40,691 bases of DNA from an uncultured Legionella sp. (GCF_937871865.1 NZ_CALMPD010000076.1:1-40691); one strand, 5' to 3'. Counted from the stretch's first letter, positions 16,836 through 26,235 are shown. A program made the numbers and translations. Notes: generated by a model not told the origin, from the letters alone.

Positions 16836-17945
16836 ATGAAGATACTGATTACGGGGGCAGAGGGCTTTATAGGGCGTAATCTAAAAGCCAAATTAATGGA
16901 ACGTAAAGACATCGATATTGTAACTTTTACCAGAGCAAATGAAAGCTTTGAGCTTTTTGAGATGGTCAAAGAGGTGGATTTCGTATTTCATTTTGCCGGA
17001 GTTAATCGACCTCAGGAATTAGAGGATTTCAATACCGTCAACAGAGATTTGACCCAGGCTTTGTGCGAAGCAATAAAAGTAAGCAATAAAAAAATACCGG
17101 TGCTGTTTTCTTCGTCAACCCAAGCGGTGTTATCCAATCCTTATGGAATAAGCAAAAAAAGTGCAGAAGAAGTCTTGTCGCATTTTGCTAAAGAGAACAA
17201 CTCAGCTGTTTATATTTATCAACTACCTAATGTATTTGGGAAATGGACTAAGCCAAATTATAATTCAGCCGTTGCAACGTTTTGCCACAATATTGCACGA
17301 GATTTACCTGTGCAGATTAATAACCCATCTGCAGAAATTAATTTAGTTTATATTGATGATGTAGTTGCAGATTTTATTAATAAGTTGGATGGAAACGAGT
17401 TTCATAACGCCCAATTTTGCCAGGTATCACCCATATATAAAACAACCGTAGGTGAATTGGTTTCTCAAATTACCGCCTTTCACGATACCCGTACTAATCT
17501 GATAACTGAAGATGTTGGTACAGGCTTTACCCGAGCATTATATTCAACTTATGTAAGTTATTTACCTAAAGAACGGTTTTCATATGAATTAACCAAGCAC
17601 AGTGATCCGCGAGGAACATTTGTCGAAATGCTTAAAACCAAAAATGCGGGGCAATTTTCTTACTTTACAGCGCATCCTGGTATAACCCGGGGTGGCCATT
17701 ACCATCATTCCAAGACTGAGAAATTCTTAGTCATAACTGGAGCTGCATGCTTCAGATTCCGTCATATTGCTACCCAGGAATATTACGAAATCATCACCAA
17801 TGGTGATAAGCCTGAGATTGTTGAAACAGTGCCTGGCTGGACTCATGATATAACAAATATCGGTGATACTGAGATGATAGTGATGTTATGGGCAAATGAA
17901 ATTTTTGATAGAGATCACCCAGATACCTATGCTTGTGAGATATGA
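16836..17945 (+). CDS. wbjC: UDP-2-acetamido-2,6-dideoxy-L-hexose reductase/3-epimerase (WbjC/CapF/FnlB)
   Basis: 369 residues in two domains. An N-terminal SDR reductase starts with ITGAEGFIGRN, and a C-terminal cupin from about residue 250 carries HPGITRGGHYHHSKTEKF, the metal-binding His cluster of CapF. The pair does the 3-epimerisation and 4-keto reduction that yields UDP-N-acetyl-L-talosamine-type sugar. GAGG lies 8 bp before ATG 16836. Its stop is followed with no gap by wbjD. The bifunctional layout argues for the FucNAc route rather than the RhaNAc/QuiNAc route. Confidence 0.9.
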   Translation: MKILITGAEGFIGRNLKAKLMERKDIDIVTFTRANESFELFEMVKEVDFVFHFAGVNRPQELEDFNTVNRDLTQALCEAIKVSNKKIPVLFSSSTQAVLSNPYGISKKSAEEVLSHFAKENNSAVYIYQLPNVFGKWTKPNYNSAVATFCHNIARDLPVQINNPSAEINLVYIDDVVADFINKLDGNEFHNAQFCQVSPIYKTTVGELVSQITAFHDTRTNLITEDVGTGFTRALYSTYVSYLPKERFSYELTKHSDPRGTFVEMLKTKNAGQFSYFTAHPGITRGGHYHHSKTEKFLVITGAACFRFRHIATQEYYEIITNGDKPEIVETVPGWTHDITNIGDTEMIVMLWANEIFDRDHPDTYACEI

Positions 17946-19079
17946 ATGAACAAACTAAAAGTAATGACTGTGGTTGGAACACGACCGGAGATTATTCGCC
18001 TTTCAAGAGTCATAGCGAAGCTTGATGAACACTGTTCTCATACTTTGGTGCATACTGGTCAAAATTATGATTATGAGTTGAATGAGATTTTTTTCCAGGA
18101 TCTGAATATTCGCAAACCAGACTTTTTTCTGAATGCAGCAGGAGCGACCAGTGCGGAAACTATAGGCAAGGTGATTATTGAAGTAGATAGATTGTTACCT
18201 GAAATAAAACCAGAAGCTCTTTTGGTATTAGGAGATACGAACAGTTGTATGGCCGTACTCCCGGCAAAACGACACCAAATTCCTACGTTTCATATGGAGG
18301 CAGGAAACCGGTGTTTTGATATGCGTGTTCCGGAGGAAATTAATCGACGTATAGTGGATCATACGGCGGATATGAACCTCACTTACAGTACCATTGCCCG
18401 CGATTATTTATTGCAGGAAGGATTGCCTGCTGACATGATTATTAAGACAGGCAGCCCAATGTTTGAAGTGTTGAATTATTATAGACACGGAATTGATAAC
18501 TCAAGAGTTTTAACTGATCTGGCATTAACTGAGGGCAAATTCTTCCTTGTAAGCGCACACCGGGAAGAGAATATTAGTTCAGATAAAAATTTATTGAAAT
18601 TAGTCACTATGCTCAATAGTATTGCTGGACACTATCAATATCCAGTAATTATCTCTACTCATCCAAGAACGCAAAAGCGTTTTGATAGCATGGACATTCA
18701 ATTTCATCCATTGGTTAAATTAATTAAACCTCTAGGATTTAAAGACTATAATAAATTACAAATTTCATCTAAAGCAGTTTTATCGGATAGCGGCACTATT
18801 TCTGAAGAATCCTCAATTCTTAATTTTCCAGCCTTGAATATACGCGAAGCTCATGAGCGTCCGGAAGGGATGGAAGAAGCATCTGTAATGATGGTGGGGT
18901 TAGATACTGCCCGAGTGTTACAATCTTTGAATATTCTGGATTTTCAGGCCCGAGGGAGTGATGAGCGAACTGTTCGTCAGGTTAGCGACTACAGTATGCC
19001 CAATGTTTCAGAGAAAGTGATCCGCATTATTCATAGTTATGTCGATTATATAAATCGAGTTGTTTGGAAGCGATACTAA
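17946..19079 (+). CDS. wbjD: Non-hydrolysing UDP-sugar 2-epimerase (WbjD/CapG/FnlC)
   Basis: 377 residues of the WecB-like GT-B epimerase family: VVGTRPEIIRLSRVI at the start, HTGQNYDYELNEIFF, HMEAGNRCFDMRVPEE with catalytic acids, and SDSGTISEE near the C-terminus. It makes the final 2-epimerisation to UDP-N-acetyl-L-fucosamine. The ATG follows the wbjC stop directly, so coupled translation is likely. It differs from the hydrolysing NeuC at the left edge, which releases free sugar. A glycosyltransferase follows after 46 bp. Confidence 0.9.
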   Translation: MNKLKVMTVVGTRPEIIRLSRVIAKLDEHCSHTLVHTGQNYDYELNEIFFQDLNIRKPDFFLNAAGATSAETIGKVIIEVDRLLPEIKPEALLVLGDTNSCMAVLPAKRHQIPTFHMEAGNRCFDMRVPEEINRRIVDHTADMNLTYSTIARDYLLQEGLPADMIIKTGSPMFEVLNYYRHGIDNSRVLTDLALTEGKFFLVSAHREENISSDKNLLKLVTMLNSIAGHYQYPVIISTHPRTQKRFDSMDIQFHPLVKLIKPLGFKDYNKLQISSKAVLSDSGTISEESSILNFPALNIREAHERPEGMEEASVMMVGLDTARVLQSLNILDFQARGSDERTVRQVSDYSMPNVSEKVIRIIHSYVDYINRVVWKRY

Positions 19080-19125
19080 AAATAGCTGGAACAGTTAACG
19101 ATATTTTGGTTGAGTATTAATTATT

Positions 19126-20397
19126 ATGAATAATGACAAGCAGAACATTCTTATTGTGACTCAATATTTCTGGCCTGAAAACATGAGAATAAATGATCTC
19201 GTTGAAGGTTTTGTGAAGAAAGGTCATAACGTAACTGTATTAACCGGTCTGCCTAATTATCCTGATGGTAAAGTGTTTGCGCAGTATAAAGAAAATAAGG
19301 GAGCGTTTTGCCAATACAAAGGAGCTGAAATTGTACGAGTTCCAATGTTGCCCAGAGGTAAGCGTAGTTTGACCCTTATGCTGAACTACTTGACCTTTTT
19401 TTTAAGTGCGTCAGTTTTAGGCTTGTTTAAATTACGTAAACGAAAATTTGATGCGATTTTTGTTTACGCCGTCTCTCCTATTATGGCTGCAATACCCGCT
19501 ATCGTTATTGGACGAGTAAAAAATGCTCCAGTTTTTCTTTGGGTATTGGATTTATGGCCTGATACTTTATCAGCTGTAGGCGTTGTGTCTAATAAGCATA
19601 TTCTTAAAAGTGTTGGTTGGGTTGTTTCCTGGATTTATAATCGCGCGGATTATATTTTATTCCAGTCGAAATCATTCAAATCGAATATATTAGGTTATTG
19701 TACTCGCAAGGTGCATGATGATCGCCTGGTGTATTTCCCCAGTTGGAGCGAGGATATTATTGCTAATACAGGGGACTCAGAACAGTGCCAATTACTACAG
19801 AAAGTCGATGGAGTCTTTACGGTAATGTTCGCTGGTAATTTAGGTGAGGCCCAAGATTTTCCTTCCATTATTAATGCTTTTGAACAGCTAAAAGATAACC
19901 CTTCAATTCGTTTGATAATTGTAGGTGATGGCCTCATGTTGCCATGGGTAAAAAATGAAATTAACACGCGTAAATTAAATAATATAACTCTTCTTGGCAG
20001 GCATCCGGTAAGCGAGATGCCTGGATTATTTTCTTGTGCTGATGCATTGCTTGTGTCACTTAAAAAAATTGAAATTTTTTCCCGAACTATTCCTGGAAAA
20101 TTGCAGGCATATCTGGCAACAGGTAAGCCTATCATTGGTATGGTGGATGGGGAAGCTGCTGATGTGATCAGAGAGTCGGGAAGTGGGCTGGTTGGACCTT
20201 CTGGTGATGTTGATGCCTTGGTTAAAAATTTATGTGCCCTATCTGAGCTGAGTGTGGAAGAGCGTCAATTGATGGGGCGAGATGGAGTTGATTTTTATAA
20301 TCAGCACTTTCGGTCCTCTCTATTATTTGATAAATTAGAACAATTATTTAGTGGGTCAACTCTTAGAAGAAAAGCGTACACTCATAATCCTGCTTAG
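19126..20397 (+). CDS. wbuB: GT4-type glycosyltransferase (WbuB-like, putative FucNAc transferase)
   Basis: 423 residues. The N-terminal VTQYFWPENMRINDLVEGF and VLTGLPNYPDG are typical of WbuB-like GT-B enzymes, VLDLWPDTL is a well-kept family segment, and the C-terminal half has the nucleotide-binding GDGLMLPWV and SRTIPGKLQAYLATGKP. WbuB in E. coli O26 transfers L-FucNAc, and here the gene directly follows the UDP-FucNAc trio, so the same donor is likely. It is probably a peripheral inner-membrane enzyme with hydrophobic patches. A 280-bp gap with repeat-like DNA follows. Confidence 0.8.
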   Translation: MNNDKQNILIVTQYFWPENMRINDLVEGFVKKGHNVTVLTGLPNYPDGKVFAQYKENKGAFCQYKGAEIVRVPMLPRGKRSLTLMLNYLTFFLSASVLGLFKLRKRKFDAIFVYAVSPIMAAIPAIVIGRVKNAPVFLWVLDLWPDTLSAVGVVSNKHILKSVGWVVSWIYNRADYILFQSKSFKSNILGYCTRKVHDDRLVYFPSWSEDIIANTGDSEQCQLLQKVDGVFTVMFAGNLGEAQDFPSIINAFEQLKDNPSIRLIIVGDGLMLPWVKNEINTRKLNNITLLGRHPVSEMPGLFSCADALLVSLKKIEIFSRTIPGKLQAYLATGKPIIGMVDGEAADVIRESGSGLVGPSGDVDALVKNLCALSELSVEERQLMGRDGVDFYNQHFRSSLLFDKLEQLFSGSTLRRKAYTHNPA

Positions 20398-20470
20398 GAT
20401 TTGTTGACACTCTGGTCTAAATCCCTATGTGCGCAGGTGAAGGTTGTCGCGGGAGTCAAGCTACTTTCTT

Positions 20471-20613
20471 GCATTACGCTGCGCTAATGCAGGCTACGAA
20501 ACTACCTATGCTCTTTGCATATCCATAAGGATTCTGGGACTGCCATTACGTAAAGATGTTGTAGTTGCGTAACGTAATACGGGGGCTAATGTGAGCTACG
20601 AAACCAGACCTAT
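20471..20613 (+). repeat. Imperfect direct repeat in the wbuB-reductase gap
   Basis: The gap 20398-20677 holds no gene. Two related blocks are visible: CTAATGCAGGCTACGAAAC (20484-20502) with ACCTAT ending at 20509, and CTAATGTGAGCTACGAAACC (20586-20605) with ACCTAT ending at 20613. They are about 100 bp apart and each is preceded by a GCATTACG- or GCGTAACG-like stretch. The first block resembles a dispersed Legionella intergenic sequence as I remember it; this could not be searched. Confidence 0.45.
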
Positions 20614-20677
20614 TAGCCACGGGAAGGTAGACTCATTAGGGTAATGGGATAAAATACAGTATTCATTAAGGTTGGTT

Positions 20678-21634
20678 ATGTCTAAAATATTAGTCACAGG
20701 AGCTACAGGTTTTGTCGGACGCAGTTTGGTTCCAGCTCTTTTGCAAAACGGCCATGAGGTACGCTGCGCCGTCTCTCAGAAGGTTGACTGGCTTCAAGCG
20801 GAACAAACAGTAATAAATCGATTAGAACTTCAGTCTGACTGGAGCGAAGTGCTTAAAGATATCGATATAGTCATCCATTTGGCAGCTCGGGTGCACATTA
20901 TGAAGGAGAAAGTAGAGACTGGTACTACTTCTCTGGATGAGTATTGCAAGGTAAACAGTACTGCCACTAAAAATCTGGCGCAGCAAGCTGCGCAGTATGG
21001 AGTAAAACGTTTTGTCTTTCTGAGTTCTATTAAAGTGAATGGCGAGTTTACTTTTGATAAACCGTTTACAGAAGACAGCTTGACACAGCCCGATGATCCT
21101 TATGGCTTAAGCAAATTATATGCAGAACAAGAGTTACAAGCTATCAGCAAGCAAACGGAGATGGAAGTGGTTATTTTACGGCCTCCGTTAATATTTGGGC
21201 CTGGTGTTAAAGCCAATTTCTTGAAAATGCTTCAATTGGTTAACAAAGGCTGGCCGCTACCTTTTGGAAAGGTGGATAATAAGCGTAATTTTGTTTTCAT
21301 TGAAAATTTGGTATCTGCGATTTGTACTGTCGCAACAGAACCTGGTGCCGCAAATCAACTTTATTTAGTTGCTGATGATGATGCCTGGTCGTTATCAGAC
21401 CTGCTAGGCCTTATTGCTCAAGAGATGAATGTTAAATCAAGATTATTTGCTGTTCCAGGAATAATACATCTTTTCAAGCTCTTGGGGTTAAGCAACATGA
21501 ATAGAAGATTGTTCGGTTCTTTAGAAGTGAATAATCATAAATTGAAATCCCAATTAGGATGGCGTCCTCCAGTAAGTTCGGCGGAGGGTTTAGCTAAAAC
21601 AGTAAAATGGTATCAGAATGAATATAAGTTATAG
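20678..21634 (+). CDS. NAD-dependent epimerase/4-keto-sugar reductase (WbpV-like)
   Basis: 318 residues from ATG 20678 (AAGG 6 bp upstream; the in-frame TTG at 20672 is less likely). Extended SDR with VTGATGFVGRS at the start, Ser in FLSSIKVNGE and the YGLSK pair in DDPYGLSKLYAEQEL. Homologues next to WbpL-like genes reduce UDP-4-keto-6-deoxy-GlcNAc to UDP-QuiNAc or FucNAc, the first sugar placed on the lipid carrier. QuiNAc is reported in Legionella LPS core, which fits. The required 4,6-dehydratase (WbpM-type) is not in the window. Overlaps the next gene by 17 bp. Confidence 0.8.
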   Translation: MSKILVTGATGFVGRSLVPALLQNGHEVRCAVSQKVDWLQAEQTVINRLELQSDWSEVLKDIDIVIHLAARVHIMKEKVETGTTSLDEYCKVNSTATKNLAQQAAQYGVKRFVFLSSIKVNGEFTFDKPFTEDSLTQPDDPYGLSKLYAEQELQAISKQTEMEVVILRPPLIFGPGVKANFLKMLQLVNKGWPLPFGKVDNKRNFVFIENLVSAICTVATEPGAANQLYLVADDDAWSLSDLLGLIAQEMNVKSRLFAVPGIIHLFKLLGLSNMNRRLFGSLEVNNHKLKSQLGWRPPVSSAEGLAKTVKWYQNEYKL

Positions 21635-22643
21635 TATTTTTTTGTTTCTAGCTTCCGTTGTTTTGACTCGTATTTTTTGTGTATTGGCACAAAATACGAA
21701 ACTTATGGATAAACCAAACTCCCGATCCTTACATGTTATTCCCACAGTAAGGGGCGGTGGGCTTATCTTTATTGGCTTATCTTTATTGGCTATACCCCTG
21801 ATTTCTTATTACAAGCAATTATTTGCTTCTGGGCAATGGATTTTAATGGGGAGCATCTTTTTATTAGCTTTAATTGGTTTTCTTGATGATTTATATAATC
21901 TGACTGCCAAGTTAAGACTTTTGGTTCAATGTATTGTTGCCTTTTTAGTAACTTTTTATATGCAGCCTGAATCTTTGGATTTTATTTGGTTTTCAATTTC
22001 AAATCAGTATGTGATTGTAGCTTTTCTGTTTTTTATCGTGATTTGGGCAATAAATCACTTTAATTTTATGGATGGACTTGATGGATTTTGTGCTTCCCAG
22101 GCTTTATTTTTATTAGCCGCATATACCTTGTTTTTAAATGTTCATTCTGCTTTTCTATATCAATACTATTGTATGTCTCTGATTATATGTCTCCTGGGTT
22201 TTTTGTGGTTTAATTTTCCGCCCGCAAAATTATTTATGGGGGATGTCGGAAGTGCAACTCTGGGCTTTATTACTATCGCCATTGCGGTTATTGGTCAGGA
22301 ACAATATGATATTCCAATTGTTTATTGGTTTTTGCTAAACAGCCTGTTTCTTTTTGATGCCACTATTACATTAGTACGAAGAATGATTAATAAAGAAGAG
22401 TGGTTTGCTGGACATAAAAAGCATGCTTATCAGCGGTTAAAACAATCAGGGATTGATTCCTACAAAATTTTATTAGGTCAAACCATGATTAATGTGACTT
22501 TTTTATTTTTATTGTTGTTTTTTCAAGCTAATAAACTGAATCTCGCTGGGGTCATTTGTCTTCAATTAGCTATTATATTGCCTATCTATTATTTAATAGA
22601 AAAACGATTTCCAATGTTTCCGAAACTTAATTTAGAGTTTTAG
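21618..22643 (+). CDS. wbpL: Undecaprenyl-phosphate sugar-1-phosphate transferase (WbpL/WecA family)
   Basis: 341 residues with about ten membrane segments and all MraY/WecA marks: DD at residues 90-91 in FLDDLYNL, NFMDGLDG at 149-156, FMGDVGSATLGF around 206-217 and the cytoplasmic GHKKHAYQRL near 260. It starts O-antigen or core oligosaccharide synthesis by moving a HexNAc- or QuiNAc-1-phosphate to undecaprenyl phosphate. Overlap of 17 bp with the reductase gene that probably makes its UDP-sugar supports coupling of the two steps. Confidence 0.88.
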   Translation: MNISYSIFLFLASVVLTRIFCVLAQNTKLMDKPNSRSLHVIPTVRGGGLIFIGLSLLAIPLISYYKQLFASGQWILMGSIFLLALIGFLDDLYNLTAKLRLLVQCIVAFLVTFYMQPESLDFIWFSISNQYVIVAFLFFIVIWAINHFNFMDGLDGFCASQALFLLAAYTLFLNVHSAFLYQYYCMSLIICLLGFLWFNFPPAKLFMGDVGSATLGFITIAIAVIGQEQYDIPIVYWFLLNSLFLFDATITLVRRMINKEEWFAGHKKHAYQRLKQSGIDSYKILLGQTMINVTFLFLLLFFQANKLNLAGVICLQLAIILPIYYLIEKRFPMFPKLNLEF

Positions 22644-22649
22644 AATTAA

Positions 22650-24668
22650 ATGAAAAAAAATCCTGGTTATCGCGCGGACATTGATGGTCTTCGCGCTCTT
22701 GCGGTTAGCCTAGTAGTCCTATTTCATGCCTTTCCAAATTGGGTTAAAGGTGGTTTTATTGGTGTTGACATATTCTTTGTTATTTCAGGCTTTCTGATTT
22801 CGACAATTGTTTTTACCGGTCTGGAACATAATCATTTTAGTTTTCTTGAGTTTTATAAACGCCGAATACTTCGTATTTTTCCAGCCCTGATTTTGGTTTT
22901 ATCGGGATGTATAGTATTTGGTTGGTTCGTTTTATATGCAGATGAATACAAACAGCTTGGCAAACATATTTCCAGTGGTGCAATTTTTTCCTCAAATTTT
23001 ATCCTCCTGTCTGAAAGTGGTTATTTTGATAATCTGGCCGAAACTAAACCTTTACTGCACCTGTGGTCTTTAGGAATTGAAGAACAGTTCTATTTTGTAT
23101 GGCCTTTTATTTTATGGTTCAGCTGGAAAAAGAGATTTAATTATTTAACAATCACTATTACTCTATTATTAATATCATTTTTATTTAACCTGTATACAAT
23201 ACGAAGTAATTCCATCGCCGCTTTTTATTTGCCGCAAACACGTTTTTGGGAGCTGCTTGCCGGAGCTTCGTTAGCGTATCTTAATATTTACAAGACCGAA
23301 CTGTTTAACGATTTAAAAATAAAATTGGATAAATTCCTTGTCTCTATTATTTATGTGTCATCACCCGAAAATAATGGCGCTACATTAAGGAATATTCAAT
23401 CTATTTTAGGTATTGTGTTTATTGTCGTTGGTCTGTTTTTTATTACTAAAGAACGAGCTTTTCCTGGCTATTGGGCTATATTCCCTATTATGGGGGCTTT
23501 ACTTATCATTTCTGCTGGTGCGAACGCCTGGGTTAATCAAACTTTTTTATCAAACAAATTCATTGTCTGGGTTGGGCTTATCAGCTTCCCTTTATACCTT
23601 TGGCATTGGCCTCTTTTAGCTTTTGCACGAATTCTTGAAAATGGAACACCTTCAAGAGGTACGAGAATTGCTGCCATACTTTTAGCAGTGCTGCTTTCAT
23701 GGCTTACCTACAGATTTATCGAGAAGCCTATTCGCTTTGGCAAAAATAGAAATGCTAAAGCATTTGTGCCTATTCTTCTGATGGTGCTCCTTGCTGGTGC
23801 AGGACTGAATATATTCGGCCATGACGGGTTGCAATCTCGTGACCATATTAAAGCGTTGCAGAACGTCAATGATGCCTTTGTTGGTCCGTTATGGAATTAT
23901 ACAAAAAATGATACCTGTCTGAATAAATATCCTCTTGCTGGCTCTGAAGATTATGGCTGGTGGTTTTGTATGGCAAGCACAGAAGAGAAACCAACATTGT
24001 TACTTTTAGGAACCAGCTATGCCAATGAGCTTTATCCTGGATTATTGAAAAATAACAGTATCAATCACCACAATATTTTATCTATTGGTACATGTGACGC
24101 CGCTAACATTGATGAAACTAAATTTGTCCAATCAAAGCCAGGCCTTGAATACGGTCCTTGTGTCGGATACAGGCATGCTGAGCAACAGAAATTAATTAAT
24201 AATATTATCAATTCAGGCTCCCTTAAATTTGTAATCATTGATGGAATTAATCCTAATCCAGATAAGGAATATATTCTTCATCTGAAAGAACGAATTGATT
24301 TAATTGAAGCAAGTGGGGCTAGAGTCATTGTATTTTATCCTCATATACCTGTTGATTTTGATATAAGAGGGTGTTACGCGAGACCTTTCGGGAAGTCTAA
24401 AGAAAATTGTGATCTAGATCCTGTCAGGATTAAAGAAATTGTTAAAAAATATGATCCACTTATTTCTTTTATTCAATCATCGAATCCTGACGTTGCATTT
24501 TTTGACAGGAGCAGATTGTTTTGTAAAAACGATAAATGTTCATTCATAGATGATGGTAAGCCATTACTCCGAGATGCTTATGGCCATATTTCTGAGTATG
24601 GAAGTATCCAGTTATCGAAATTATTTGAAAATTGGGCTCAACACAATGTTCCCGAACTATTGGCCTGA
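22650..24668 (+). CDS. OafA/YrhL-type O-acyltransferase with SGNH domain
   Basis: 672 residues, the usual length of acyltransferase-3/SGNH fusions. The N-terminal part (to about 390) is the ten-helix membrane domain starting with YRADIDGLRALAV and containing LVVLFHAFP and FFVISGFLIS. The C-terminal part is a soluble SGNH domain; block I reads LLGTSYANE, with Thr where GDS enzymes have Asp, and DAYGHISEYG near the end gives the Asp-His pair. It O-acetylates surface polysaccharide from the periplasmic side. It starts 6 bp after wbpL and is the last gene of the sugar locus. Confidence 0.87.
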   Translation: MKKNPGYRADIDGLRALAVSLVVLFHAFPNWVKGGFIGVDIFFVISGFLISTIVFTGLEHNHFSFLEFYKRRILRIFPALILVLSGCIVFGWFVLYADEYKQLGKHISSGAIFSSNFILLSESGYFDNLAETKPLLHLWSLGIEEQFYFVWPFILWFSWKKRFNYLTITITLLLISFLFNLYTIRSNSIAAFYLPQTRFWELLAGASLAYLNIYKTELFNDLKIKLDKFLVSIIYVSSPENNGATLRNIQSILGIVFIVVGLFFITKERAFPGYWAIFPIMGALLIISAGANAWVNQTFLSNKFIVWVGLISFPLYLWHWPLLAFARILENGTPSRGTRIAAILLAVLLSWLTYRFIEKPIRFGKNRNAKAFVPILLMVLLAGAGLNIFGHDGLQSRDHIKALQNVNDAFVGPLWNYTKNDTCLNKYPLAGSEDYGWWFCMASTEEKPTLLLLGTSYANELYPGLLKNNSINHHNILSIGTCDAANIDETKFVQSKPGLEYGPCVGYRHAEQQKLINNIINSGSLKFVIIDGINPNPDKEYILHLKERIDLIEASGARVIVFYPHIPVDFDIRGCYARPFGKSKENCDLDPVRIKEIVKKYDPLISFIQSSNPDVAFFDRSRLFCKNDKCSFIDDGKPLLRDAYGHISEYGSIQLSKLFENWAQHNVPELLA

Positions 24669-24735
24669 CTTTTAAAAGGGCATTGAGCCAAACTTACTGA
24701 CTAGTGAGTGTTCTTTAAGGATTAAGGAGTCACGA

Positions 24736-25428
24736 GTGATTTTTCACCAACTATTTGATACGGATTCGTCTACTTATACCTATTTAATCGGTTCATCTCT
24801 CAGTAAACATGGCATCATTATTGACCCGGTAAAATCCCATGCTCACAGCTATATTGATCTTATTAATCGAGTAGGCCTGAATTTAGTTGCCTCCATCGAT
24901 ACTCATACTCATGCTGATCATATAACCGGATCAGGTGATTTATCCTGTTTAACAACATGTAAATCTATGATGGGTATTGAAACAGAAGCACAATTTATAA
25001 AGTACAAATTTCGTGACAATGAACTATTAACTTTTGGTGATCTGGTTATAAAAGCATTGCATACTCCTGGGCACACTCCTGATTCCTATTCATTTTTATT
25101 GAATGATCGAGTCTTTACTGGAGATACTCTCTTAATCAATGCGACAGGACGTACAGACTTTCAGGGAGGCAGCGCCAGTTTGCAATACGAGAGCCTTTTT
25201 CATAAATTATTAATATTACCTGGTTCGACTATGGTGTTTCCTGGTCACGATTATAATACCAGGAAATTTAGCACTATTGAGCAAGAAAAAAATCATAACC
25301 CCAGATTACAAGTGAAATCCAAAGATGAGTATGTGGTATTAATGAGTAATTTAAATCTGGCACCGCCTAAAAATATACATTTTGCGGTTCCTGCTAATTT
25401 AATGAATGGTTTGACGGTGAATGTATAA
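24736..25428 (+). CDS. ETHE1-like persulfide dioxygenase (metallo-beta-lactamase fold)
   Basis: 230 residues. The iron ligands are visible: H57, H59, D61 and H62 in THTHADH, H113 in HTPGHTPDS, D130 in FTGD and H171 in FPGHD. GRTDFQGG (138-145) separates ETHE1/persulfide dioxygenases from glyoxalase II. It oxidises glutathione persulfide to sulfite and glutathione in the cytoplasm. Start is GTG 24736 with AAGGAG 6 bp upstream. It appears unrelated to the sugar locus. An AT-rich palindromic stretch follows the stop (25426-25460), possibly a weak terminator. Confidence 0.88.
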   Translation: MIFHQLFDTDSSTYTYLIGSSLSKHGIIIDPVKSHAHSYIDLINRVGLNLVASIDTHTHADHITGSGDLSCLTTCKSMMGIETEAQFIKYKFRDNELLTFGDLVIKALHTPGHTPDSYSFLLNDRVFTGDTLLINATGRTDFQGGSASLQYESLFHKLLILPGSTMVFPGHDYNTRKFSTIEQEKNHNPRLQVKSKDEYVVLMSNLNLAPPKNIHFAVPANLMNGLTVNV

Positions 25429-25789
25429 AAAAATTTTATATTTTTATAAATTTTAATATTTCTTAGTTTTTTGCTGGCATTTACTAAGATTAAAAGGTAA
25501 ATTGTTTATTGATTTGATGACATATCATTGATTTTACTATTTTTAATATTAGCTCGGATACCAGTTGATCTACGAATTGGTATCATTATCAGTACCTGTA
25601 ACAGGTAATTATTGGTGAAAATTTAAGACAAATATTATCTCGGCCTTAATACTCCGTTAATAATCAGCGTGTAGAATATGATCCGAGCAACAATTATTGT
25701 TTAATTTTTAGTCAATATGTGGTTACCAAGAACACCATGGAAGCGTTTTATGGGAATGTAGGTAGCTACCTCATTAGGGAGATTTAGTC
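25429..25789 (+). other. csrA upstream region with dyad elements
   Basis: A 361-bp gap without a credible gene. GATACCAGTT (25557-25566) pairs with AATTGGTATC (25575-25584) with one G-T pair and an 8-nt loop. TACCTGT-A-ACAGGTA (25593-25607) is a perfect 15-bp dyad. GCTCGGAT (25552-25559) is the exact reverse complement of ATCCGAGC (25681-25688), closing a 137-nt segment that is followed by an AACAAT/ATTGTT hairpin and a T-rich tract near 25689-25711. TTAATATT occurs at 25453 and 25543. Possible structured leader, small RNA or operator region; none is proven. Confidence 0.4.
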
Positions 25790-25984
25790 ATGTTAATTTT
25801 GACTCGACGTATAGGTGAGACATTAATCATTGGTGATGATGTAAACATTACTGTGTTAGGTGTTAAAGGCAATCAGGTTCGTTTAGGCATTAACGCACCA
25901 AAAGATGTTTCAGTTCATCGCGAAGAAATTTATTTACGGATACAACAAGAAAAAGAATCTGATGATTCTGAGCAACCAGCATAA
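25790..25984 (+). CDS. csrA: Carbon storage regulator CsrA
   Basis: 64 residues, full CsrA length, starting [10 protein letters not shown], with VHREEIY at 42-48 holding the RNA-contacting Arg44, and a short acidic tail. The homodimer binds GGA motifs in mRNA leaders; in L. pneumophila CsrA represses transmissive-phase traits and effector mRNAs and is titrated by RsmY and RsmZ. The ribosome site AGGGAG (25776-25781) itself contains a GGA, and ATGGGAATG lies upstream, so autoregulation is plausible. No gene shares its transcript on the right for about 970 bp. Confidence 0.96.
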   Translation: MLILTRRIGETLIIGDDVNITVLGVKGNQVRLGINAPKDVSVHREEIYLRIQQEKESDDSEQPA

Positions 25985-26235
25985 ATTGATTTCCTCGCAG
26001 TACATCCAGTTCCGAGTACTTAATACTGCTCGGGACGAACCAGCAACCCAATAAATAGCTACTCAACTTAACCCCTTCGTTCTTCATCTCAAGATATATA
26101 GCTCCCTTCTCTTCTTCAATACAATCTGAATTTCAGGCCATTCGTAGAACAGAAGACTGCCTTATTGCTTCTAGTGGCTTTATGAATCAATCACATTCAG
26201 TTTATTTATCTCTGAATTCATAGGTGACTAAGAGG

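Noticed and set aside
25534-25550. TTACTATT/TTAATATT as a PmrA box upstream of csrA
   Set aside because: The half sites are 9 bp apart instead of 11 and the first is poor. PmrA control of csrA is known in L. pneumophila, but this site does not show it convincingly.
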